DNA of 64,000 nucleotides, from the NCBI GenBank assembly GCA_965222535.1, contig OZ244957.1:1302001-1366000 (forward strand), written 5' to 3'. The notes beneath the pieces were generated by a model, which saw nothing but the letters and a program-made list of their open reading frames with translations, was not told where the DNA came from and searched no databases. The translations under genes were made by a program, and so were the position numbers. The stretch is from G965222535 sp965222535. Lineage in GTDB: Bacteria; Pseudomonadota; Gammaproteobacteria; HK1. This document shows, in pieces, positions 8,380 through 17,655 of this stretch. Numbering within the stretch: position 1 is the stretch's first letter; every line of letters starts with the position of its first letter.

Positions 8380-8664
8380 ATGAATATCAGGCCTCTACAC
8401 GATCGGGTGATCGTAAAGCGGCATGAGGAGAAAACCGTAGGTGGCATCGTCATTCCTGATTCTGCTGCTGAAAAACCAAGCCGAGGAACAATTACTGCAG
8501 TTGGTAACGGTAAAGCTCTGGATTCTGGTGAGATTCGCGCTTTGGAAGTGAAAGTAGGCGACCGAGTGCTGTTCGGTAAATATTCGGGCACCGAAGTAAA
8601 AGTTGATGGCGAAGATCTCCTCGTGATGCGCGAGGAAGACATCATGGCGATAATGGAAGACTGA
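8380..8664 (+). CDS. groES: Co-chaperonin GroES
   Basis: A 94-residue ring co-chaperonin, standard length. It starts MNIRPLHDRVIVKR, has the mobile loop EEKTVGGIVIPDSAAEKPSRG that contacts GroEL, and ends DLLVMREEDIMAIMED. A strong GGAGGAG ribosome site lies before the ATG. It caps the GroEL cavity during ATP-driven folding in the cytoplasm. First gene of groESL; regulation by the upstream CIRCE element. Confidence 0.97.
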   Translation: MNIRPLHDRVIVKRHEEKTVGGIVIPDSAAEKPSRGTITAVGNGKALDSGEIRALEVKVGDRVLFGKYSGTEVKVDGEDLLVMREEDIMAIMED

Positions 8665-8722
8665 TACAGTCTGAACCATTAATCATCATTCAACCGTATA
8701 ACACCACACAGGACTGATACAA

Positions 8723-10381
8723 ATGGCAGCAAAAGAAGTTCGCTTCGGCGAAGATTCCCGTACGCGCATTGTTCGAGGGGTCAGCATTTTAGCGAATGCG
8801 GTGAAGGTAACGTTAGGTCCCAAGGGACGTAATGTTGTGATAGAAAAAAGCTTCGGCGCGCCCACCATAACGAAAGATGGCGTCTCCGTTGCCAAAGAGA
8901 TCGAACTTGAAGACAAGTTTGAAAACATGGGCGCGCAGATGGTCAAGGAAGTGGCTTCCAAGACATCTGATGTTGCCGGAGATGGCACTACGACGGCGAC
9001 TGCAATAGCTCATGCGATGATGAGAGAGGGTTTAAAAGCAGTTGCCGCTGGCATGAATCCAATGGATTTAAAGCGCGGTCTGGATAAAGCAGTGACTGTC
9101 GCTACCGAAGCCTTGGAGAAGTTGTCCAGACCATCTCAGGATAGCACTTCCATTGCCCAAGTTGGCACGATATCAGCCAACGCCGACAGCGCTATCGGCA
9201 AAATCATCGCGGATGCGATGGATAAAGTCGGTAAAGAAGGCGTGATAACGGTTGAAGAGGGTCAGAGCCTTCACAATGAGTTGGATGTAGTGGAAGGCAT
9301 GCAATTTGACCGTGGCTACATATCGCCGTATTTTGTCAATAATCAGGAATCAATGACTTCTGAATTGGATGCCCCATGTATTTTGTTGCATGATAAGAAA
9401 ATCTCGAATATCCGTGATCTTTTGCCAATTCTGGAGAGTGTTGCTAAAGCCAGCAAACCGTTGCTGCTCGTTGCCGAAGATGTTGACGCAGAAGCCTTGG
9501 CGACGCTGGTGGTCAATAACATTCGTGGCACTGTCAGAGTGTGCGCCGTGAAAGCCCCTGGGTTTGGCGATCGGCGTAACGCGATGTTGCAGGATATGGC
9601 GGTATTGACCAATGGTCAGGTGGTTTCTGAAGTCGTTGGCATGTCGCTGGAAAAGGTCTCGCTCGCCGATCTTGGCTCTGCTAAACGGATTATTGTGGGG
9701 AAAGAGAATACGACGATTATTGACGGAGCAGGCCACAAAGAGGAGATCCAGGCGCGCGTACAGCAGATCCGTACGCAGATAGAGGAAACCACTTCCTCCT
9801 ATGACAAGGAGAAACTGCAAGAGCGCGTCGCTAAGTTGTCTGGCGGGGTAGCGGTTATAAAAGTGGGTGCCGCAACAGAAGTGGAAATGAAGGAAAAGAA
9901 GGCGCGCGTTGAAGACGCTTTGCATGCCACCCGCGCCGCCGTTGAAGAAGGCGTAGTGGCTGGCGGTGGCGTTGCGCTGATCCGCTGCCTCCCGGCGCTG
10001 GAGGGTCTGATCGGCGATAATGAGGATCAGAACGCCGGTATATCGATCGCCCGTCGGTCGATTGAAGAGCCGCTGCGTCAGATCGTCGCCAACTCTGGAG
10101 GCGAACCATCCGTGGTGCTGAACACAGTCGTCGAAGGCGATGGCGATTTCGGCTACAATGCGCAGACCGAAGTGTTCGGCAACATGATCGAGATGGGGAT
10201 CATCGATCCAACCAAAGTCGTACGTACGGCTCTCCAGAACGCAGTCTCTATCGCGGGCTTGGTGATCACTACTGAATGCTCGATCGCTGAAAAGCCTAAG
10301 AAAGAGGATCTACCGATGCCGGGCGGCGATGGCGGCATGGGTGGTATGGGCGGTATGGGCGGTATGGGCGGCATGATGTAA
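8723..10381 (+). CDS. groEL: Chaperonin GroEL
   Basis: A 552-residue 60-kDa chaperonin. ATP-binding and catalytic segments are intact: TLGPKGRNVVIEKSFGAPTITKDGVSVAKEIELEDKFENMGAQ, VAGDGTTTATAIAHAM, and the equatorial GGGVALIRCLPALEGL. It ends in the usual flexible GGM repeats (PGGDGGMGGMGGMGGMGGMM). It lies 58 bases after groES and in the same transcription unit, which is closed by the terminator at 10417. Only one groEL is seen here. Confidence 0.98.
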   Translation: MAAKEVRFGEDSRTRIVRGVSILANAVKVTLGPKGRNVVIEKSFGAPTITKDGVSVAKEIELEDKFENMGAQMVKEVASKTSDVAGDGTTTATAIAHAMMREGLKAVAAGMNPMDLKRGLDKAVTVATEALEKLSRPSQDSTSIAQVGTISANADSAIGKIIADAMDKVGKEGVITVEEGQSLHNELDVVEGMQFDRGYISPYFVNNQESMTSELDAPCILLHDKKISNIRDLLPILESVAKASKPLLLVAEDVDAEALATLVVNNIRGTVRVCAVKAPGFGDRRNAMLQDMAVLTNGQVVSEVVGMSLEKVSLADLGSAKRIIVGKENTTIIDGAGHKEEIQARVQQIRTQIEETTSSYDKEKLQERVAKLSGGVAVIKVGAATEVEMKEKKARVEDALHATRAAVEEGVVAGGGVALIRCLPALEGLIGDNEDQNAGISIARRSIEEPLRQIVANSGGEPSVVLNTVVEGDGDFGYNAQTEVFGNMIEMGIIDPTKVVRTALQNAVSIAGLVITTECSIAEKPKKEDLPMPGGDGGMGGMGGMGGMGGMM

Positions 10382-10416
10382 CACGCCCGAGGATCAGGCT
10401 TTGCATTTGTATTCCG

Positions 10417-10454
10417 CGGGGAGCTTTGGTATCATCTAAAGCTCCCCGTTTTTT
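10417..10454 (+). terminator. Rho-independent terminator of groESL
   Basis: CGGGGAGCTTT pairs perfectly with AAAGCTCCCCG (11 pairs, ten-base loop) and is followed by TTTTTT. Confidence 0.93.
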
Positions 10455-10602
10455 ATTAACTTTCCAGCCGGAAGTACAGGTGCTTGTTGATAATGGCGAT
10501 GCGTTTTGTTGCACCCCGGCACGCTGACCTAGGTGAGAGCGGAGACGGTTATACGTCCTGCATCAGTCAGGTGCTTGATCTCACAGGTCATGGTTTTGTC
10601 GC

Positions 10603-11952
10603 ATGACAGTGGTACCCATGGTTGAGCATCGTAAAGAAGGCGGCTTGGCAGCACCGACGCGCCATCCCCTAGATTGGCGCTCCTCCGATTTTTACGACGA
10701 GGAGATGCTGCACAGCGAAATGCGGCGCGTATTCGATATTTGCCACGGCTGTCGGCGCTGTTTTAATCTTTGCAATGCTTTTCCGACATTGTTCGATCTG
10801 ATCGATGCTTCGTCGACGATGGAAGTGGATGGAGTCGCTGAAGAAGACTACAGTCAGGTGGTGGAGCATTGCTATCTTTGCGATATGTGCTTTATGAGCA
10901 AGTGCCCTTACGTGCCGCCGCATGAATGGAACGTTGATTTCCCCCATTTGATGCTGCGCGCCAAAGCCGTGCATTTTCAGCAGCACGGAGCAAAAATGCG
11001 CGACCGGGTGCTCAGCGCGACTGATACGCTAGGCAAACTAGCGACGATCCCAGTGGTAGTGAATGCCGTCAATCGCGTCAACCGCACGCCCGCGCTGCGC
11101 GCTGCGATGGAGGCCACGCTCGGCGTGCATCGCAGCGCGTGGGTGCCAGAATACACCCAGCAACCTTTCAGGAAAAAATATCAGGCGACCCGCAAAACCA
11201 CGCCTCTTGCATCGGTCGCCAAGCCGGTTGGCAAAACAGCGCTGTTTACGACCTGCTATGGCAACTATTGTGAGACCGCGCTGTGCACCGATCTGATTAC
11301 CGTCTTTGAGCATAACCGCATCCGTGTCACAATACCTGCTACAGAGCAGTGCTGTGGTATGCCTAAATGGGAGCTTGGGGATCTGCATGCGGTGGAAGCC
11401 GCGATGCACGCCAACCTGCCAATCCTTGCTGAGCTGGTTGACCAAGGCTTTGATATTGTTGCGCCGATCCCGTCCTGTGTACTGATGTTCAAGCACGAAT
11501 TGCCGCTGATGTTTCCAGACAACGAGGGTGTCGCCAAAGTGAGTCAGGCGATCTTCGATCCGTTTGAATACCTGTGGAAACATCACCAGCGGGGGGCATT
11601 GCGGCTCGATTTTCACCGCCCCCTAGGGCGCGTTGCGTACCATGCTGCTTGCCATCAGCGGGTGCAGAATATCGGCCCCCGTACGCGTGACGTATTGCAG
11701 CTGATCCCTGGTGCCGAGGTCATGATGATCGAGCGCTGCTCGGGGCACGATGGTACCTATGCGGTCAAACGTGAATACTACCCCGCAGCAATGAAAATAG
11801 TGCGGCCGGTGGTAAAACAGATCAGTGATAAAGCGCCCGATTACTACACCAGTGATTGCGCGATGGCCGGTCACCATATTGAACACGCAGTGGCGTCTGG
11901 GAAACCGGTCAGTGCGCCGTTGACATTACTGAGATACGCCTATGGCATCTAA
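10603..11952 (+). CDS. GlpC/HdrD-like Fe-S oxidoreductase
   Basis: A 449-residue cytoplasmic iron-sulfur protein. Two ferredoxin-like clusters lie near the N-terminus (CHGCRRCFNLCNAFP and CYLCDMCFMSKCPYVPP), followed by two CCG-type cysteine domains (TTCYGNYCE...EQCCGMP and AACHQRVQNIG...RCSGHDG). This is the layout of GlpC and heterodisulfide-reductase-like subunits. The next gene, a DUF3501 protein, overlaps by 11 bases; this pair is conserved, often with a rubrerythrin, and is thought to serve electron transfer in oxidative-stress or redox enzymes. Rubrerythrin is absent here. The electron donor and acceptor are unknown. Confidence 0.85.
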   Translation: MTVVPMVEHRKEGGLAAPTRHPLDWRSSDFYDEEMLHSEMRRVFDICHGCRRCFNLCNAFPTLFDLIDASSTMEVDGVAEEDYSQVVEHCYLCDMCFMSKCPYVPPHEWNVDFPHLMLRAKAVHFQQHGAKMRDRVLSATDTLGKLATIPVVVNAVNRVNRTPALRAAMEATLGVHRSAWVPEYTQQPFRKKYQATRKTTPLASVAKPVGKTALFTTCYGNYCETALCTDLITVFEHNRIRVTIPATEQCCGMPKWELGDLHAVEAAMHANLPILAELVDQGFDIVAPIPSCVLMFKHELPLMFPDNEGVAKVSQAIFDPFEYLWKHHQRGALRLDFHRPLGRVAYHAACHQRVQNIGPRTRDVLQLIPGAEVMMIERCSGHDGTYAVKREYYPAAMKIVRPVVKQISDKAPDYYTSDCAMAGHHIEHAVASGKPVSAPLTLLRYAYGI

Positions 11953-12556
11953 TCGCAATGCGCTCACCCGCGCTGACCTGATGCCGTTGGAGCAATACGC
12001 TGAACAGCGCGAGGCCTTCAGGGGTAAGCTGTCAGCACACAAAAAACAGCGCCGGATCGTGGTCGATCGCCATGCGGCTTTTTACTTTGAGGACCGCTTG
12101 ACGATCCAGTACCAGGTCCAGGAAATGTTGCGGATTGAGCGCATATTTTCGCGTGATGGCATTGAAGAGGAATTGGCGGTTTATAACCCGTTGATTCCAG
12201 ATGGCAGAAATTTAAAAGCAACGTTCATGCTGGAATACTCTGTTCCTGAAGAGCGGCGGCGCAAGTTGGTGGTATTAGCGGGGATTGAACACGCGATTTG
12301 GATGCAGGTCGCCGGATGCGATCGCGTGTATGCCATCGCTGATGAAGATTTGGCGCGCACGACTGAAACGAAAACATCAGCGGTGCATTTTATGCGCTTT
12401 GAATTTTCGCTCCCTGCGGTAGCGACGTTCGCGACGTGCGCTGTCGTCGAGATCGGGATCGAGCACCCGCAATACCCGCATCGCGCCACCCTTAATCGCG
12501 CCCAGCAGGTAGCATTGGCCGCTGATTTTAGCCACCCCCCCCATCCCCATGGTTGA
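11942..12556 (+). CDS. DUF3501 family protein
   Basis: A 204-residue cytoplasmic protein starting LTRADLMPLEQYAEQREAFRGKLSAHKKQRRIVVDRHAAFYFEDRLTIQYQVQEMLRIERIF, the DUF3501 signature, and continuing with NPLIPDGRNLKATFMLEY. Function is not established for the family. It overlaps the Fe-S oxidoreductase gene by 11 bases, so the two proteins are made together and probably act together. Confidence 0.85.
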   Translation: MASNRNALTRADLMPLEQYAEQREAFRGKLSAHKKQRRIVVDRHAAFYFEDRLTIQYQVQEMLRIERIFSRDGIEEELAVYNPLIPDGRNLKATFMLEYSVPEERRRKLVVLAGIEHAIWMQVAGCDRVYAIADEDLARTTETKTSAVHFMRFEFSLPAVATFATCAVVEIGIEHPQYPHRATLNRAQQVALAADFSHPPHPHG

Positions 12557-12636
12557 TACTCCCCTTCTTTTGAGCACCATCGCCATGTGCTCTCAACCAA
12601 CCATTTTCCCTCCCTACTCTCTGCGAGGTGGTATTG

Positions 12637-13470
12637 ATGTCACGCTTATCTACACTGCTGATCACTGCCTTACTGTGCTTGTTAGCCAACACTGGCATTG
12701 CCCAACCGAAAGCAAAACTATGGGACATCTGGGCAGTCAGCGACCCCAGATCAACCCTGACAGTTGATCATTCGCCTTGGCAGGATGTGTTAAACCGCAA
12801 TCTGCGCGGGTATAAAAAACAGACCCGTTTTGCCTATGCTTTGATCAGCGATCAGGATCGAAAAGTTCTTGAGGATTATCTGGCGTCTCTGTCCAAGGTA
12901 CGGGTCAGTTATCTTGCGCAGGCGGAGCAGCTCCCATTTTGGATTAACCTCTACAATGCATTGACGGTGCAGGTAATCCTCGATCACTATCCAATTGATT
13001 CGATCTTTGACATTGACATATCGCCTGGGTTGTTTTCGAACGGCCCTTGGGGGAAAAAGTTGGTCGTTATTGAAGGTGCCAAGATCGGTCTGGATGATAT
13101 CGAACACCGTATTTTACGCCCGATCTGGCGCGATCCACGCATTCATTATGCGGTCAACTGTGCTTCGATCGGCTGCCCTAATCTGTCTCCGGTCGCATTT
13201 ACCACTGATAACACCGAAGCACAGCTCAATTACGCGGCGAAGCTGTATATTAACCACCCACGGGGGATAAAAATAAAGCGCGGTAAGCTTTATACATCTA
13301 GCATTTATGAATGGTTCAGAGAGGATTTCGGAGATACCGATCGCCAGCTAATCGAACATCTGAATGCCTTCACTTTACCAGAGCTTCGGCGCAAGCTAAT
13401 TAAAATTAAGAAAGTCAGCGATTCCCTTGAATACGATTGGGGATTAAACGGCGTCCAGCAGCCGCAGTAG
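12637..13470 (+). CDS. DUF547 domain secreted protein
   Basis: A 277-residue protein with a cleavable signal peptide (LLITALLCLLANTGIAQ) and a DUF547 domain: YLASLSKVRVSYLAQAEQLPFWINLYNALTVQVILDHYPIDSI, then IEHRILRPIWRDPRIHYAVNCASIGCPNLSPVAF, where the conserved CASIGCP motif sits. The fold is distantly like papain-type/transglutaminase domains, but activity is not proven. The ATG at 12637 is chosen over GTG at 12628 because GAGGT at 12625 spaces correctly to it. Periplasmic location expected. Confidence 0.85.
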   Translation: MSRLSTLLITALLCLLANTGIAQPKAKLWDIWAVSDPRSTLTVDHSPWQDVLNRNLRGYKKQTRFAYALISDQDRKVLEDYLASLSKVRVSYLAQAEQLPFWINLYNALTVQVILDHYPIDSIFDIDISPGLFSNGPWGKKLVVIEGAKIGLDDIEHRILRPIWRDPRIHYAVNCASIGCPNLSPVAFTTDNTEAQLNYAAKLYINHPRGIKIKRGKLYTSSIYEWFREDFGDTDRQLIEHLNAFTLPELRRKLIKIKKVSDSLEYDWGLNGVQQPQ

Positions 13471-13892
13471 CATTGGCAGCAGAGCGCATTCAGGTATATG
13501 TCAAGGAAGGTGGGGGCGGGCGGTGTCGGAAATAAGGTGCTTGCAGGTGCATAAAAAGCGCTATTGTGGCGTGCAACGTTGCTGGTTCCTCAATTCTTCC
13601 CCTTCATTCTGCGTTGAGGGCATTGAAAAGAGCCCCCAAAGCTCTTGACGTGCGCGGGCGCGTTGTTTTTTAAGAAAAGCGTTCCCCCTTTAGAGCGTCG
13701 TGGACAAAAATAGACAAACGGATCCAGGTTATTGTAGAGTTGCTTTGTTTCTCGTGATGGATCCACAACAAACTGCCCTCAACTATTGCAAGGACTCTTT
13801 ACGACTAACAACCATATAGAGATATGTTACTGGTTGTTTATGGTCGCTGCCAAGGGCGAAAAAAACAAGTCGGACTTCTTGCGCGATGATCG
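13471..13892. other. Intergenic region without recognised gene
   Basis: No coding frame here looks real. The last part contains bits resembling the end of a family A repeat that continue into the next reading frame (CCTCAACGGGATGAGGG at about 13911-13927). Confidence 0.5.
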
Positions 13893-14501
13893 TTGAGGAT
13901 CCTCGAAGAACCTCAACGGGATGAGGGAGTTGAGGAACTGGCGGCGTTGCATAATAAGATTGCAGGCTATTTTAAGGAATACGAACAAACTACCGTTGAA
14001 CATCCTCCGTTTGAAGTACCGAATGAGCTACGATATGCACTCCGTTCGATTATGGAATTGCACATATGTGACGATGAAAGCCGTCGGGCTATTCTGATAC
14101 AGCAAGCCAAGATTGCATTTTATTGTGCGTATCACGATTTGCTTGATGGTGTCTTAATAGAATTATCCATGTATCTTAATAAATCTATTGGAGAATACCC
14201 AGACGAAACGCTCAAGGTGATGGGATCTAAATATATAGAAATCATTAAATTTGTCGCTGAGGTTGAAGAGAAAATTAAAGAATCTCGAAAAGATACTAAA
14301 AAGCGCCATGAGATATACAACGAGATATATCGTGATTTTGAAGCATTAATTATTCATCTCAAATTCTTCAAGCAGGATTGTTTTCTCCAGATCGTAAAAA
14401 TATCGGAGAAACTAGAAAGCAAAGCGAAATACAATCAGCGGATCGGTATTGCTGGTATCGTTGTCGGTATTGCTGGCACATTTGTCTGTTTTTTGTTATA
14501 A
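13893..14501 (+). CDS. Hypothetical protein with C-terminal membrane anchor
   Basis: A 202-residue protein of unknown family. It is mostly charged helix (for example FVAEVEEKIKESRKDTKKRHEIYNEIYRDFEALIIHLKFF) and ends with a single hydrophobic tail, RIGIAGIVVGIAGTFVCFLL, so it is probably a tail-anchored inner-membrane protein with a cytoplasmic coiled-coil domain. The base composition is visibly richer in A and T than the neighbours, suggesting acquired DNA. The only available start at the frame opening is TTG at 13893, whose first codons (RILEEPQRDEG) coincide with a family A-like end, so the native start may have been lost or may lie downstream. Small effector proteins of defence systems can look like this, but there is no partner gene. 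Confidence 0.55.
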   Translation: MRILEEPQRDEGVEELAALHNKIAGYFKEYEQTTVEHPPFEVPNELRYALRSIMELHICDDESRRAILIQQAKIAFYCAYHDLLDGVLIELSMYLNKSIGEYPDETLKVMGSKYIEIIKFVAEVEEKIKESRKDTKKRHEIYNEIYRDFEALIIHLKFFKQDCFLQIVKISEKLESKAKYNQRIGIAGIVVGIAGTFVCFLL

Positions 14502-14762
14502 TCCGAGCATGGCTTGGCAGACGCCATGCGAAAAAAACGCTGAACGTCAGATAAAACCTGCCATTATTCTCGGTTGTCAATCACTCCCTTATACGCCCGA
14601 TGGTTGTAGCTGTTCCCTCCGCCTTGCCCATCTCTCCCGTTCAGTTTTTTTGAGGTGCCCTTCGATCAGATAGGCGGTTTGCCACGCTGCCGGGGAAGAG
14701 CTACCATCCAGTTCAGCGGTCATTTACTCGGAGATGCTTTTCTCAGATAGAAACAACAGCAC

Positions 14763-16088
14763 ATGAATTTATTGGACTACCTGTGTTTTGAGACGATGAG
14801 CGTACACGCCGGGCAACAGCCTGATCCAGTTACTGGCGCGCGCGCATTACCGATCTACCAGACCAGCTCGTATGTCTTTAAAGATACCGACCATGCAGCA
14901 GCATTGTTTAATGCCGAACGCCCGGGGCATGTCTATTCGCGTATTACCAACCCTACCGTAGCGGTACTCGAGGAACGCATCGCGGCGCTGGAAGGCGGCG
15001 TCGGGGCGATTGCCACCGCCAGTGGACAGGCGGCGTTGCATCTCGCCATTGCGACCCTGTGCAATGCGGGTCAGCATGTGGTTGCCGGTAGTGCGTTATA
15101 CGGCGGATCGCATAATCTGTTGAGCTATACCCTACCGCGCTTCGGCATTCAAACGACGTTTGTCGATGCCCGCGATCCGCAGGCATTCGCCGCCGCTATC
15201 CGCCCCGAGACGCGCGTGTTATTCGCCGAGACGCTCGGTAATCCAGGGCTTGATGTACTCAATATCCCGGCGGTTGCCGCGGTCGCCCATGCGGCGGGCT
15301 TGCCGCTACTGGTGGACTCTACGTTCACCACCCCGTATCTGTTGCGCCCGTTTGACCATGGCGCTGATTTGGTGTTCCATTCAGCAACAAAGTTCCTCAG
15401 CGGTCATGGCATTGTGATCGGTGGTGTGCTGGTGGATGGCGGCATCTTTGATTGGCAGGCATCGGGTAAGTTTCCACTGTTGACCGAACCCTATAGTGGG
15501 TTCCACGATATGGTGTTCACCGAAGAATATGGACCGGCGGCGTTTATCATGCGTGCCCGCAAAGAAGGCGCGCGCGACTTCGGTGCCTGCATGAGCGCAA
15601 CCACCGCCTTCCTTGTATTGCAAGGGGTAGAGACGTTGTCCTTGCGGATGCAGTGCCATATCGAGAACACGCGCCGCATTGTCGCCTTCCTTGATGCCCA
15701 TGAAGCAGTTTCGAGTACCGTCTATCCCGAATTACCAAACCACCCCGATCATGCGCTGGCCAGTCAACTGCTGCCACGCGGTTGCGGCGCGGTGTTCAGC
15801 TTTGAGCTCAAGGGGGGGCGCGAAGCCGGTCGTGTGTTCATTGAAAGCCTCAAAATATTCTCGCACCTGGCCAATGTTGGCGATGCGAAGTCGCTGGTGA
15901 TTCATCCCGCCAGCACCACCCACCACCGCATGAGCGCCAGTGCGTTGCGTGCCGCCGGTATCGGCCCCGGCACGATCCGGCTTTCGGTTGGGATCGAAAC
16001 CGTGGACGATCTGATAGCGGATCTGGCGAGTGCCATCCACCGTTCGCAGCGCGCCGGACCACCCAACGCCAAGACAGCGCCGCCGTGA
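14763..16088 (+). CDS. metY: O-acetylhomoserine sulfhydrylase-type PLP enzyme
   Basis: A 441-residue Cys/Met-metabolism PLP enzyme making homocysteine from O-acetylhomoserine and sulfide. Signature segments: FETMSVHAGQQPDPVTGARALPIYQTSSYVF, YSRITNPTVAVLEERIAALEGG, the phosphate-binding ATASGQAALH, and HSATKFLSGHGIVIGG with the PLP lysine. The NVGDAKSLVIHPASTTH block near the C-terminus is the family active-site loop. MetY is more likely than MetZ or methionine gamma-lyase because of length and the long 230-270 insert, but substrate cannot be proven. First gene of a three-gene set: the hydrolase gene overlaps by four bases. Confidence 0.88.
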   Translation: MNLLDYLCFETMSVHAGQQPDPVTGARALPIYQTSSYVFKDTDHAAALFNAERPGHVYSRITNPTVAVLEERIAALEGGVGAIATASGQAALHLAIATLCNAGQHVVAGSALYGGSHNLLSYTLPRFGIQTTFVDARDPQAFAAAIRPETRVLFAETLGNPGLDVLNIPAVAAVAHAAGLPLLVDSTFTTPYLLRPFDHGADLVFHSATKFLSGHGIVIGGVLVDGGIFDWQASGKFPLLTEPYSGFHDMVFTEEYGPAAFIMRARKEGARDFGACMSATTAFLVLQGVETLSLRMQCHIENTRRIVAFLDAHEAVSSTVYPELPNHPDHALASQLLPRGCGAVFSFELKGGREAGRVFIESLKIFSHLANVGDAKSLVIHPASTTHHRMSASALRAAGIGPGTIRLSVGIETVDDLIADLASAIHRSQRAGPPNAKTAPP

Positions 16089-16873
16089 AGCTCTCCGTTG
16101 ATGGTGCTAACACCGTGGTGTATCGCGGCGGGCGAGCGCCAACAGCAGGTGATTCGTATAGCGTGTTTATCCACGGTGGTGGATTGGACCACAGCGTTTG
16201 GTTGTTGCAATCACGCTACTTTGCCCACCACGGGTTCAATGTGCTGGTGCCGGATCTGCCTGGGCATGGCGGCAGCATGGGTGAGTTGCGCAGCGACATA
16301 CCAGCGATGGCGTGCTGGGTGATAGCCTTGCTGGATGCCGCTGAGGTAGAATCAGCGGCGCTGATCGGGCACAGCATGGGTTCATTGGTGGCGTTGGAAA
16401 CCGCGGCACTCTACCCTGAGCGGGTGACTCAATTGTCATTGCTCGGTGCCGCGGCACCGATGATGGTGACGGATCCACTGCTGCAAGCCGCACGCCAAGA
16501 CAAACATGCAGCGTTTGATATGATTACCCTTTGGGGACACGCCAAGCGCTCTCAGATCGGAGGCAATCCGGCGCCTGGCATGTGGATGGTCGGCGGTGCC
16601 CTGAGATTGCTGGAGCGCAGCGCCCCCGGAGTGCTGTTCAATGATCTGAACGCCTGTAATGAGTACCGTCACGGTCTTGCATCAGCCGCTAAGGTCAAAG
16701 CTGCGACGCAGGTTGTGATGGGGATCGCCGATCAGATGACGCCGCCGCGCGCCGTGCGTCCGCTGGCGGCAGCGCTGCCCTCCGCCAAGGTGTGTCAGTT
16801 GAATTGTGGGCACATGATGTTGAGCGAGGACCCAGACGGCGTTTTGGATGCACTGAAAGGTTTTTTGTTGTAG
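16085..16873 (+). CDS. Alpha/beta hydrolase
   Basis: A 262-residue hydrolase. FIHGGGLDHSVW is the oxyanion-hole segment, GHSMGSL carries the nucleophile Ser, GIADQMTPP the acid Asp, and NCGHMMLSEDPD the His, so the catalytic triad is complete. There is no signal peptide. It starts at GTG with a four-base GTGA overlap to metY, so translation is coupled. Substrate is unknown; MetX-type acyltransferases share the fold but this protein is shorter and lacks their helical lid, so simple esterase activity is more likely. Confidence 0.8.
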   Translation: MKLSVDGANTVVYRGGRAPTAGDSYSVFIHGGGLDHSVWLLQSRYFAHHGFNVLVPDLPGHGGSMGELRSDIPAMACWVIALLDAAEVESAALIGHSMGSLVALETAALYPERVTQLSLLGAAAPMMVTDPLLQAARQDKHAAFDMITLWGHAKRSQIGGNPAPGMWMVGGALRLLERSAPGVLFNDLNACNEYRHGLASAAKVKAATQVVMGIADQMTPPRAVRPLAAALPSAKVCQLNCGHMMLSEDPDGVLDALKGFLL

Positions 16874-16888
16874 AAGAAGAGGCACTCC

Positions 16889-17635
16889 ATGGCACCGATG
16901 ACGCCTTCCATTGGGCCTGTTTCGCTTGACGCCATCCGAGAGCAACTTGATCGGCTGGCCGATGCCATTATTGCTGCTCTGAAGCGCCGCCACGAGTTTC
17001 CGCAAAATCCTGCTGTCTATAGCCATGATGCAGGCTTGGTTAAAGGCTTTCCGCGGCGATCGTTACTGATACACCACGTTATGCAGTTGGAGCGTAGTGA
17101 TGCGGCGTCGCCCCCCCTTGGTCGGCTGCAAGAGCCGTTCAGCGACAGGGGCGTTGAAGCGGTGCGCAGTGCCGAGCGGTCCGTTACCAGCCCGCCCGAT
17201 AATCCGTTTAAACCGCTATCTCTAAGTATTCAAGCGGCGTTGCTTGGGTATTATCAACGGTGGATTGAGCGTTGCTGCACACCGGGCGAAGCGCCCGAGG
17301 GCTACCGCGAAACGGTGGTTGTTGACGCCGAAGCACTATTGGCGCTCAGTGAACGGATCCATCTGGGGGAGCTTGTCGCCGAGTGTAAACTGGCGACAGC
17401 ACGAGCCGAGTTCGAGGCCACTCTGGGTGCTGAGGCACCGCTGCGGACGTTGATAAGCCGACCACAACGCGAGCAGGAAGTGTTCGACAACGTAAGGCAA
17501 TTGGCGCAGCGCCGCGGGTTTCCGGTGGATCAGGCTGAGGCGTGGTGGCGCTGGATCATCGACACCACCATCGCTGTCGAGATCCGCTACATTCGCCATC
17601 GCCTTGGATTCCAATCACCGGCAGCGCTGGCTTAG
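16889..17635 (+). CDS. Chorismate mutase-like protein with internal insertion
   Basis: A 248-residue protein following the hydrolase by 15 bases, with GAAGAGG ahead of its ATG. The N-terminus, LDAIREQLDRLADAIIAALKRRHEFPQNPAVY, resembles helix 1 of AroQ-type chorismate mutases, and the C-terminus, LISRPQREQEVFDNVRQLAQRRGFPVDQAEAWWRWIIDTTIAVEIRYIRHRLG, resembles helices 2 and 3 with the conserved R-x2-RE step. Between them lie about 140 residues with no recognised pattern. If real, it is an unusual mutase or a relative that has lost catalysis. The operon context (metY, hydrolase) does not point to aromatic amino acids. Confidence 0.45.
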   Translation: MAPMTPSIGPVSLDAIREQLDRLADAIIAALKRRHEFPQNPAVYSHDAGLVKGFPRRSLLIHHVMQLERSDAASPPLGRLQEPFSDRGVEAVRSAERSVTSPPDNPFKPLSLSIQAALLGYYQRWIERCCTPGEAPEGYRETVVVDAEALLALSERIHLGELVAECKLATARAEFEATLGAEAPLRTLISRPQREQEVFDNVRQLAQRRGFPVDQAEAWWRWIIDTTIAVEIRYIRHRLGFQSPAALA

Positions 17636-17655
17636 ATGCTAGGCAAACAAGGTGC

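Noticed and set aside
9350..9925. 191-residue minus-strand frame inside groEL
   Set aside because: Antisense shadow of a conserved chaperonin gene.
10320..10381. Tandem repeat at the end of groEL
   Set aside because: It encodes the usual GGM tail of GroEL and is not a mobile or regulatory repeat.
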